Part shown: piece by piece, positions 27,177 through 34,776 of the stretch | How the letters are laid out: each line of letters begins with the position of its first letter | How positions within the stretch are numbered: the first letter of the stretch is position 1 | Assembly (NCBI RefSeq): GCF_008298035.1 | Contig: NZ_CP042910.1 | Span: forward strand, 4,541,001-4,605,000 | Reading direction: 5' to 3' | Source of the DNA: Gimesia maris | GTDB taxonomy: Bacteria; Planctomycetota; Planctomycetia; Planctomycetales; Planctomycetaceae | DNA length: 64,000 nt | Position numbers and translations under genes: made by a program | The notes under the pieces: model-generated | What the model saw: only the letters and a program-made list of their open reading frames with translations | The model's database searches: none | Told to the model about the DNA's origin: nothing

Positions 27177-28592
27177 TTAACTCAGAATCTCCTGCACCAC
27201 GTGTCCGTGCACATCTGTCAGGCGGCGGTCGATCCCGGCGGTGCGGAATGTAAGTTGTTTGTGATCGATCCCCAGCAGATGCAGGATCGTGGCATGCAGG
27301 TCATAACAATACGTTTTCCCTTCTGCAGTCTGGTATCCCAGATCATCACTTTTTCCATGACTGGCTCCCGCTTTCACACCTGCTCCCACCAGCCAGGTCA
27401 CGAAAGTTCCTCGATTATGATCGCGTCCCAGACTTCCCTGCGCAAAGGGAGTGCGACCGAATTCAGTCGTCCAGATCACCAGCGTATCCTCCAGCATTCC
27501 CCGTGATTTCAAATCCCGAAACAGGGCTGCAATTGGCTGATCGACACTTTTCGCGATGGGGGGGAGTTCTGTCTGAATGTTACCGTGGTTGTCCCAGTTG
27601 TTGACCGCCCCTTGCGGACCACTCCAGACCTGCACAAAACGGGTCCCCCGCTCGAGCAGACGTCTTCCCAGCAGACAGCGTCTGCCAAAGTCTTCGGTCT
27701 CCTTTTGATCTAGTCCGTAGGCGACGTGAGTCTCTTTGGTTTCGCGAGACAGATCGAAGGCTTCCGGCGCGCTCAACTGCATTTTCGCTGCGAGTTCTCC
27801 CGCTGCAATTCGTGCTTCCAGCCGGGAGTCATCAGGATGGGATGCGGCGTGCTGTCGATTCAACTGCTGCAGTAATGCGACCGTCTGCTGGTCTGCAGAA
27901 CCGCGGGCGAATTTGTACTGCGCGTCGGCAAACAGATCTGGAATCGGTGTCTGGCTGGCGGCATTCACCAGAGTTCCCTGATGCTTCGCGGGCAGAAATC
28001 CACAGCTGAAATTGGCTTTCTGATTGTAAGGGAGTCCGCGGCTGTCGGGGAGTACCACAAACGTGGGCAGGTTGTCGGCAAGATTTCCCAGAGCATACGA
28101 GACCCAGGCCCCCAGGCAGGGGAAACCTGGCAGCATGAATCCGGTATTCATCATGTAACTGGCCGGTCCATGCACGTTCGTTTTTGTTGTCATCGCCATC
28201 AGGAATGCTAACTCATCCACAATCTGTGCCTGATGCGGAAAGACAGAACTGACCCAGCGACCGGTTTCCCCATGCTGTTTAAATTCGAACGGACTCTTCA
28301 TCACCGAACCGACGGCTCCCGTGAACCCTTCCGGTTTTTCCTTCGGTCCCAGATTCTGTCCGTGCAGCCGTTTCAGTTCAGGTTTATAATCGAAGGTATC
28401 CATCGGGCTGGCACCACCGTTCATAAACAGTTGAATCACCCGCTTCACTTTCGCCCGATGATGCAGTCCGCCGTTCAAATCCGGTTCAGCAGCGTTTGAT
28501 GATTCACTTCCCAGCCAGCAAGCCAGAACGGCAGTGCCGAAACTGTTTCCCGAACATGAGAGCAGTTCTCGCCTGGTGAGTCGATTGTACAT
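27177..28592 (-). CDS. DUF1501 protein with leader
   Basis: 471 residues. The start carries LTRRELLSCSGNSFGTAVLA, a twin-arginine-like leader. The DUF1501 signature follows: RVIQLFMNGGASPMDTFDYKP, NVHGPASYMMNTG, FPCLGAWVSYALG, FVVLPDSRGLPYN, and a C-terminal TLVIWTTEFGRTPFAQG then GRDHNRGTFVTWLVGAG. The fold is related to alkaline phosphatases and sulfatases, but the activity is unproven. The gene is 15 bp downstream of the DUF1549/DUF1553 gene, the standard planctomycete pairing, so they are co-transcribed and likely act on the same exported substrate. Confidence 0.92.
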   Translation of the reverse strand: MYNRLTRRELLSCSGNSFGTAVLACWLGSESSNAAEPDLNGGLHHRAKVKRVIQLFMNGGASPMDTFDYKPELKRLHGQNLGPKEKPEGFTGAVGSVMKSPFEFKQHGETGRWVSSVFPHQAQIVDELAFLMAMTTKTNVHGPASYMMNTGFMLPGFPCLGAWVSYALGNLADNLPTFVVLPDSRGLPYNQKANFSCGFLPAKHQGTLVNAASQTPIPDLFADAQYKFARGSADQQTVALLQQLNRQHAASHPDDSRLEARIAAGELAAKMQLSAPEAFDLSRETKETHVAYGLDQKETEDFGRRCLLGRRLLERGTRFVQVWSGPQGAVNNWDNHGNIQTELPPIAKSVDQPIAALFRDLKSRGMLEDTLVIWTTEFGRTPFAQGSLGRDHNRGTFVTWLVGAGVKAGASHGKSDDLGYQTAEGKTYCYDLHATILHLLGIDHKQLTFRTAGIDRRLTDVHGHVVQEILS

Positions 28593-28607
28593 CTGCGGTG
28601 CCCTTTC

Positions 28608-31568
28608 CTATTCGACAAACAGAAATTCATTGCTGTTGAGAACGAGACGACAGACCGATTCCAGACCATGCTGCTGTGCGAGTACCGTCATTTGATTCAA
28701 TTCATCAGGTGTTGGATCACGAAGCCAGGTCCAGCGGATCACTTGTCTGATTTGATCCGATAAATTTGATTCCGACTTTGCTGCCCTTTCGGCCATCTTC
28801 TGAGCGAAATGTAAAACAAATCGGCTGTTTAACAATACCAGCGATTGCAGGGGCGACGCAGAAAAACCGCGAGTCGGAGACAGCAGCCCCAGGTCCGGAA
28901 AATCCAGCGCATCCATCAAAGGATCGGGAATTCCCCGCCAGACGACACGATAGATACTTCGCCTGTGCGCATCGGGGCGATTCAAATCGAACTGATCATA
29001 GTGGAGCACGGGAGTGACCTGAGGGCCAGGGGTAGTTGTAAAATGGGAATCTCCAGGGCCTCCCTGCTTCAGATCAAGTTCTCCGCTGACAAGTAATACG
29101 GCATCTCGATAGCTGTCTGCATCAAGCCTTCGTATTGACATGCGGGCTAACAGGCGATTTTCCGGATCATGTTTCACCAGCTCGGAACGGGATGCTGAGG
29201 ACTGACGATACGTGCTGCTGTTACAAATCAGACGATGCAGGTGCTTTAGAGATCCATTGTGATCGCGAAATTCACAAGCCAGCCAGTCCAGCAGTTCCGG
29301 ATGCGTAGGCGTTCCCCCCATACGACCGAAATCGTTAGGTGTATCACAAAGCCCTTTTCCAAAATGATAATGCCACACGCGATTCGCAATGCTCCGCCAG
29401 GTCAAAGGATTTCTTGAGTCAGCCAGCCAGTCGGCCAGGGCAGCTCGACGCGCCGCTTCGGGATGGGATTGTGGTAAATCGAACCGACCGGGCAATGGCG
29501 ACAATGCAGTTAAAGCCCCCGGAGGAACAATTTCTCGTGGCTTTTCAAGATCGCCTCGCGCCAGCAGATGGATTTCGCGAGGCTGCGAATATCTTACCAT
29601 TCCACGTTCATTCACAGCCTCCGCTGCAGCAGCGTAGACTTTGTCCTGAGGGGGAAGCTGCTTTATTTCCTGCTCTGCACGATACTTCAAAACGAGGGAA
29701 GATAGCGATAACTGTTGCGCCGATGTTCTCTGCGATTCAGGAAGACTAAGTACTGTTTCTGCTTCGGCGGGGAGTGCAAGCACATCCAGGTTCGCTGAGT
29801 CGGTTACGGATAGTTTAAATCGACCGATTGTATGTGCACCGCCATGCAACTGTTTTAGAGTCACGACGATTCTGGTATCGGGATCTACTTTTAATGCCAA
29901 TTCCGGTTCGAAAATGGCAAAATGACCAACGCTGACTTTAGGATAAATTCCCCATGCAGTTTTCAGGTTGCCGTCGATGGCATGTTCGATCGTCCAACCA
30001 TCCTGATTGAAATCAGCAGTCGCCCGCCGAATGGGAATCACAGTTCCGGCTGACGCATTTGGCGGAAACAACTGCAGTTCGAATTCGCTCAGATGCAGAT
30101 TGCCGTTATGGGCTCTGCCGGGCCCCTTGTGTGGAAGTGAATCATCCGTCAACACATCCAGGCGGATGGCGTTGACAGTTGAAAGATTTGTATTTCCAGT
30201 TACGACAACCGTTTCCTGATCAGTGGGCTTCCCTTCTGACAGGATGGAACCATCTGGCAGGCGTTTTAACTTTGCACCATGTGTTGAGACGAACACATCC
30301 GGCTGTAACGTTTCCCAACGCGGTTGAGGACGGCGAGTCTGCTCCCACTCCGTGACGAGTTTTTGATTTTCGGGTAAGAACAATACTTCAGAATTCTGTG
30401 TCAGCGCTGCAGTCTTCAATGCTTTCCAGTGCTCACGCTTCGCTGCCACCTGTGGATCCGCATCGAACGAGACATCCCCCTTCCCGACCCCTGCAAAAAC
30501 AGCCTGGAGAGCAAAATAATCTGCCTGTGTGATGGGATCGAATTTATGGGTATGGCATCGCGCGCAGTTTGCAGTGGTGCTGACAAAAGCGCCCATGGTC
30601 TGTGTCACCAGGTCATCGCGATCCAGGTATTCAAATGATTTCGGAGCGGTCGCGGCGGCACTTTGATCATAAGGACCTGCTCCCAGAAACCCTAGTGCCG
30701 GCATTAATTCTGATCTCTCGGGAAAGAAATAATCGACGGCGAGTTGCTCTCGGATAAATTGTGACCATGGAACATCTGCATTCAAACGATTGATGACATA
30801 ATCACGGTATCTCCAGGCATGCGGTCGGAATACATCATGTTCGAACCCATGCGAGTCAGCAAAGTGAACGGTATCAAGCCAATGGCGCGTCCAGCGTTCA
30901 CCGTAGTGTGGAGATTCCAGCAAGCGATCTACCAGCCGGGCATAGGCATCAGGAGCCGTGTCATTCTCAAACGCTTCCACCTCGGCAATGTCAGGCAGCA
31001 GACCATGTAAATCAAAGGTCAACCGCCGAATCAAAGTACGGCGGTCCGCTGCTGGCGATGCAGATATCCCTTTTTCTTTCAGGGGTGCCTGGATAAATGC
31101 ATCGATCGGATTTCCCGTTTGAACCCCCGGAACTTCCGGACGCTGCAGCGGTTTCAAAGACCACCAGTCGGTGGCATTGGCAGTTTCACTGGTTGGCTTT
31201 GTATTCCGCGGATCAACGGCTCCCTCTTTCACCCAACGCACCAGGATTGCAATCTCCTGCTCAGATAATTTCGTATCAGGCATCTGTAATTCGGGATCGG
31301 TGTGTTGAACCGCTTTGATCAGGAGGCTCTGCTCTGGCTGACCGGGCATGATCGCCGGGCCTTGTGTTCCTCCTTTTTTCCAGCCACTCTGCCAGTCCAG
31401 AGTGAGCCCGCCTTCCATCAGACCAGCAGAATGAGAATGGCATTCATAACAATGCTCGTTCAGAATGGGTTCAACCGATTCTCGAAAGAATGCATTGTCG
31501 TCTGCAAAGCTGCTGGAAACCGACGTCAGCAGACTGAGTAAGAAACATGAGACGAGGATGTCTTTCAT
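28608..31568 (-). CDS. Planctomycete cytochrome DUF1549/DUF1553 protein with sugar-binding-like insert
   Basis: 986 residues with a signal peptide (LVSCFLLSLLTSVSSSFA). The N-terminal cytochrome module has CYECH (CXXCH) near residue 40 and ends near residue 105. DUF1549 follows (RRTLIRRLTFDLHGLLP, PHYGERWTRHWLDTVHFAD), with a second CXXCH in CARCHTHKFDPIT. DUF1553 is C-terminal (NPLTWRSIANRVWHYHFGKG, GGTPTHPELLDWLA). Between them, residues about 440-600 hold a beta-rich stretch (AIRLDVLTDDSLP, FNQDGWTIEHAIDGN, KTAWGIYPK) resembling an F5/8-type discoidin/galactose-binding module. Its start overlaps the iclR stop by 4 bp (ATGA). Such proteins are suspected in planctomycete polysaccharide use. 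Confidence 0.9.
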   Translation of the reverse strand: MKDILVSCFLLSLLTSVSSSFADDNAFFRESVEPILNEHCYECHSHSAGLMEGGLTLDWQSGWKKGGTQGPAIMPGQPEQSLLIKAVQHTDPELQMPDTKLSEQEIAILVRWVKEGAVDPRNTKPTSETANATDWWSLKPLQRPEVPGVQTGNPIDAFIQAPLKEKGISASPAADRRTLIRRLTFDLHGLLPDIAEVEAFENDTAPDAYARLVDRLLESPHYGERWTRHWLDTVHFADSHGFEHDVFRPHAWRYRDYVINRLNADVPWSQFIREQLAVDYFFPERSELMPALGFLGAGPYDQSAAATAPKSFEYLDRDDLVTQTMGAFVSTTANCARCHTHKFDPITQADYFALQAVFAGVGKGDVSFDADPQVAAKREHWKALKTAALTQNSEVLFLPENQKLVTEWEQTRRPQPRWETLQPDVFVSTHGAKLKRLPDGSILSEGKPTDQETVVVTGNTNLSTVNAIRLDVLTDDSLPHKGPGRAHNGNLHLSEFELQLFPPNASAGTVIPIRRATADFNQDGWTIEHAIDGNLKTAWGIYPKVSVGHFAIFEPELALKVDPDTRIVVTLKQLHGGAHTIGRFKLSVTDSANLDVLALPAEAETVLSLPESQRTSAQQLSLSSLVLKYRAEQEIKQLPPQDKVYAAAAEAVNERGMVRYSQPREIHLLARGDLEKPREIVPPGALTALSPLPGRFDLPQSHPEAARRAALADWLADSRNPLTWRSIANRVWHYHFGKGLCDTPNDFGRMGGTPTHPELLDWLACEFRDHNGSLKHLHRLICNSSTYRQSSASRSELVKHDPENRLLARMSIRRLDADSYRDAVLLVSGELDLKQGGPGDSHFTTTPGPQVTPVLHYDQFDLNRPDAHRRSIYRVVWRGIPDPLMDALDFPDLGLLSPTRGFSASPLQSLVLLNSRFVLHFAQKMAERAAKSESNLSDQIRQVIRWTWLRDPTPDELNQMTVLAQQHGLESVCRLVLNSNEFLFVE

Positions 31569-32329
31569 TTGATGAGCCTCCCGGATATTTCATCGGCGCT
31601 CAACATAACCTGTTTACCGACGCTCGCGAACATTCCTTTCGGCAGTCGTTTTGAAGGCGCCGATACCCAGAGGACGGCAAGCAGCTGTTGATCTTGTCCC
31701 AGGATGGGTGCAGAAATGCAGTGGATCCCCTCGTCCGCTTCTGCATAATCTGTGGCATAACCTCGCTGGCGAACCTGATCACATTCCTGCTGCAATGCTT
31801 TCGGTTCAGTGATGGTTCGTGGAGTATCCTGCGTTAAAGGAATTCGTTCCAGAGTTTCTTGCAACTCGGATGCATTCTGCCAGGCCAATAGAATTTTACC
31901 AGGAGCATTATTATGCAGAGGAAAGCGCAATCCAATATCGACGGCAATTCGCAAGGGATGCAGGCCGCTCACCTGCTCGATGATAACTCCTTCATCGCCG
32001 ACGCGGAGTCCGAGCTGAACTGTTTCCCGGGTCTCATCTCGTAAGGCCCTCATTACGGGTAAGGCTTCTTCGACCAGACTGACGTCTCCGACCTGTGGTA
32101 ATCCAAGTGTCAGGAATTTCGTCGACAACCGAAAACGTTTACTCAACGGGTCGCGTTCCAGATACTGGCGATCCATCAGTGTATGCGTAATCCGAAAGAC
32201 GGCATTCTTATTGAGGGCGAGTCGTGTCGCCAGTTCGCTGATCCCCAACCCATCGGGAGCCTGATTCAGCACTTCCAGAACATCCAACCCCCGCTCCAGA
32301 GCAGGCACACTTGTTGTCGCTGTTTTCAT
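31565..32329 (-). CDS. IclR-family transcriptional regulator
   Basis: 254 residues from the ATG at 32329, which has GGAGG seven bases upstream; a longer frame to 32374 is not supported. An N-terminal winged helix-turn-helix (LEVLNQAPDGLGISELATRLAL, read in two parts: LEVLNQAPDG, ISELATRLALNKNAVFRI) is followed by an effector-binding GAF-like domain (VQLGLRVGDEGVIIEQVSG, GIHCISAPILG). The family usually represses or activates adjacent catabolic genes in response to a small aromatic or organic acid. Its stop overlaps the start of the DUF1549/1553 gene by 4 bp, so it heads the cluster running to the EutBC fusion and probably controls itself and those genes. Confidence 0.92.
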   Translation of the reverse strand: MKTATTSVPALERGLDVLEVLNQAPDGLGISELATRLALNKNAVFRITHTLMDRQYLERDPLSKRFRLSTKFLTLGLPQVGDVSLVEEALPVMRALRDETRETVQLGLRVGDEGVIIEQVSGLHPLRIAVDIGLRFPLHNNAPGKILLAWQNASELQETLERIPLTQDTPRTITEPKALQQECDQVRQRGYATDYAEADEGIHCISAPILGQDQQLLAVLWVSAPSKRLPKGMFASVGKQVMLSADEISGRLIK

Positions 32330-32494
32330 TCTACCTCCGAAACCAGAGTGCGTCCCATATGCGTAACGCGTCACACCAGAATAACAACAGCACCGTTCGC
32401 AGTCAAACCAAATCCTTCAGGCCTGGTTTCGTCTTCCCCCCGGTTGACGCACTGCATTATCGAAAGCAGCTGTTTCACACTGTTTAACCTGTTT

Positions 32495-32557
32495 TGCGCA
32501 CCGGCGCATAATATTGCAGATATTTTTCCGGCTATCAATTTTTGAAACTGCTCTCAT
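32495..32557 (-). promoter_or_regulatory. Possible iclR promoter with overlapping operator
   Basis: On the minus strand TTGATA is followed 17 bp later by AATATT, a weak -35/-10 pair. Directly downstream lies the imperfect palindrome TGCGC-acCG-GCGCA (32495-32508, plus-strand reading), about 165 bp before the iclR ATG. A 14-bp palindrome at the start site would suit an autoregulated IclR operator. This is inference from position and symmetry only. Confidence 0.28.
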
Positions 32558-32696
32558 ACAACTCAGACAGAACATTTTGCGCTTCATTACTGCCAGGAGA
32601 CTGTAACCAAAACCTAGACTTTTTTTGGAATGGACCTGTTGATCAGAAATATTGACTTCAGAGATTAACTACCTCAATTAATTCAAGGAGTTTGTC

Positions 32697-32879
32697 ATGC
32701 AGAAATTTGTCATTGAAAAACTATCCGAAAGAATCCCGATCGTCCGTGATGAAATATGGAGCGTCTATATTGAAGACAAACCGAAATTCACTGGTACCCT
32801 TAAACAATGTTGTGACTGGGTCCAAGATCCTGAAAAGGAACATGCATCACAATCTGCTTCGCTCTCAGGAATGTGGTAA
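32697..32879 (+). CDS. Small 60-residue protein
   Basis: ATG at 32697 with AAGGAG eight bases upstream, a clear translation signal. The sequence contains IWSVYIEDKPKFTGTLKQCCDWVQDPE: a short beta-hairpin-like core (WSVYIED, FTGT) then KQCCDWVQ. I recall similar FTGT-x-x-x-C-x-x-W short proteins in planctomycetes but cannot verify it. A longer overlapping frame from 32692 is out of phase and lacks an SD. It precedes the 96-residue gene by 88 bp and may be co-transcribed with it. Confidence 0.6.
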   Translation: MQKFVIEKLSERIPIVRDEIWSVYIEDKPKFTGTLKQCCDWVQDPEKEHASQSASLSGMW

Positions 32880-32967
32880 TCAACGCGAAGCATTATTCGA
32901 TGTCAATCGGCAGTTCAGCAGAATAATTTTCTCTGCTCTAGAATTACCTGAGTAAGGAATAGCCATT

Positions 32968-33258
32968 ATGAATCAAAAAGCGATTCGTTTTAATCAACCT
33001 GATCCTGATATCATACCAGCGGAAATAGCTGCACTGGGTGATATCATTTCTACTTTCGCTTATCCCGAACAGAAACAACTGTCTGCCTGTTATCAGAAAA
33101 TTGTGAAATACTCCCAGCGGAGAATCGAAATTCTGAACATGTTGACCGATTCCCTCTCCCAGATGCGCCTCGATGCGAAATTACTGCTGTTTGACCTGGA
33201 TATTACACGGGAAGAACGAGACCGGGCAATTGCACAACTGGAAGAACGTGAATGGTAA
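32968..33258 (+). CDS. Small helical protein of unknown function
   Basis: 96 residues; AAGGA precedes the ATG. Mostly helical: AEIAALGDIISTFAYPEQ, a charged middle (CYQKIVKYSQRRIEILNML) and a C-terminal coiled-coil-like ITREERDRAIAQLEERE. It has no signal peptide or TM segment and no recognised family. It follows the 60-residue gene in the same orientation. Possibly a regulatory or adaptor protein; function not assigned. Confidence 0.6.
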   Translation: MNQKAIRFNQPDPDIIPAEIAALGDIISTFAYPEQKQLSACYQKIVKYSQRRIEILNMLTDSLSQMRLDAKLLLFDLDITREERDRAIAQLEEREW

Positions 33259-33943
33259 TTGACATGAAACTGATTTCAGCTGAAGCCTGTTTGATCTCCT
33301 GGTTCGTAGAATGAATAGTTCTATCACCAATTATCTGCCTGGAACCTGGTTCTTCAGCCCCTTTACCCGACAATTTGTTAGACCTCATAATATCTCAGGT
33401 CAATTAAACCGTTTTATAGGCAGTTTTACCTAAATCCCTTGTTTGGCTGCAGGAAACACCTCCCGAAAATATCAAGCCATTAACATATATTAGAATATAA
33501 AAATGCTATATTCGTTAAAAGAGGAACTCGGTCCTTCTGAATACTAAGTTCACATACGATCTGATGTGGGATTGGACAGATACTTTGATGTAATGTGATA
33601 AAATTCAGTTGTGTCATATTTACAGAATGCTTTGAAACTGTCCTGCAGGACCATCGTTCTTTCAATATCACAGTGTGTGAGTTGGAAGGGGTTTTCCGAA
33701 CAGATATGTCTCATCGTGTTCCTTTCGATACTGAGCTAACCGTCCCGGGTGCTGTGTTGAATTCTCGGCAACAGATTGCAACACATTACAGTCACCAGAA
33801 ATATATCTATCTCAAGTTCAGTGACATGTTATTTTCGAGCTGTCAGCTGTTATTTATTTCTACCTGAGAAACGAACAACAGATACGTTATGAAAATCATT
33901 CACGAGACTGAAACAGGATTACCCATTTTGTTTCTAACTTAAG
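33259..33943. other. AT-rich intergenic region
   Basis: 685 bp without a supported gene, notably AT-rich around 33470-33560. A 90-codon plus-strand frame at 33595 has no SD and no protein-like pattern and was rejected. The promoter of the FixJ-like gene should be near its right end. Confidence 0.5.
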
Positions 33944-34654
33944 ATGGTGACTAATCTTATGATCAATCAACTTAAGCTTCCCGCCGATTACTTCCCTCAG
34001 GTCTATATTGTTGATGACGACGAAGCGGTGCGTTCTTCGATCATCGAATTGATCAGTTCCATGGGTTTTCAAGCCATTGGATTCGCTTCCGCCGAGGATT
34101 TTATCTCGAAGACAGACCGCCAGATTTGTGGTTGTGTTCTGTCCGACTTACGCATGTTGGGCTGCAATGGCATCGAACTGTTGAAACTAATGAAATCAAA
34201 GGGATACGAGATACCATTCATCATCCTTTCTGCTTATGTTGATGTTACTAACACTGTCGCTGCAATGTCAGAGGGCGCATTAACGGTACTGGAGAAACCC
34301 TATCCAGAACAGGAATTGTGGGACTGCATCATTACTGCGATTTTACTGAATTCAGAACAACGTCAGGGGCGCAGCTGGCTTTGGGAGTTTCAAAAAAAAG
34401 AGAAACGTTTAACTCCTGCTGAGTCAGAAGTCTTGAAACTTCTTTTAAAAGGATGCTCCAATAAAAGTATCAGCCATTTACTGGAACTGTCACAGAGAAC
34501 GATTGTCATGAGACGCAAATCAATATTACAGAAATTCGAAGTTGAAAATCTGATTGACCTGACAAAACTGATTACAAAAGCGCAAATCATCCAGAAGCAA
34601 TTACTCCCCTGGCCAAGTATGGTTGATACAGATTCTTTCCAACAGGACTCCTGA
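33944..34654 (+). CDS. FixJ-like response regulator (REC-LuxR HTH)
   Basis: 236 residues. REC (about 18-135) has VDDDEAVRSS, a phospho-acceptor in VLSDLRMLG (usual RMPG, so the conserved Pro is Leu), switch Ser in IILSAY, and Lys in LEKPYP. These are FixJ-group features, including FASAEDF and VAAMSEGA. The C-terminal LuxR helix-turn-helix is LTPAESEVLKLLLKGCSNKSI (read as LTPAESEVLKLLL, GCSNKSISHLL) then LSQRTIVMRRKSILQKF. It activates transcription when phosphorylated. No kinase gene is adjacent, so it is an orphan, perhaps served by the kinases at 8.9-18.3 kb. An in-frame ATG at 33959 is an alternative start. Confidence 0.9.
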   Translation: MVTNLMINQLKLPADYFPQVYIVDDDEAVRSSIIELISSMGFQAIGFASAEDFISKTDRQICGCVLSDLRMLGCNGIELLKLMKSKGYEIPFIILSAYVDVTNTVAAMSEGALTVLEKPYPEQELWDCIITAILLNSEQRQGRSWLWEFQKKEKRLTPAESEVLKLLLKGCSNKSISHLLELSQRTIVMRRKSILQKFEVENLIDLTKLITKAQIIQKQLLPWPSMVDTDSFQQDS

Positions 34655-34681
34655 TCGCGGCATTGCCAGCCCACTTGCACC

Positions 34682-34776
34682 AGACCGTGTCCAGATTTAC
34701 CGTAGCGTCTTCAGGGCTATTTGAACCTGGTGTAATAGATTGAGAAACGTTACGGTTAAAAAGTGATGCGATCTAG
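34682..34776 (+). repeat. Palindromic dispersed repeat, copy B
   Basis: A 95-bp relative of 8254-8347. The arms ACCGTAGCGT and ACGTTACGGT pair with one G-T wobble, so the stem survives despite sequence change between the copies. It lies between convergent genes, and its terminal TCTAG contains the stop codon of the efflux gene (34773-34775). Confidence 0.65.

Noticed and set aside
33595-33867. 90-codon plus-strand frame
   Set aside because: No SD and an incoherent sequence in AT-rich DNA.
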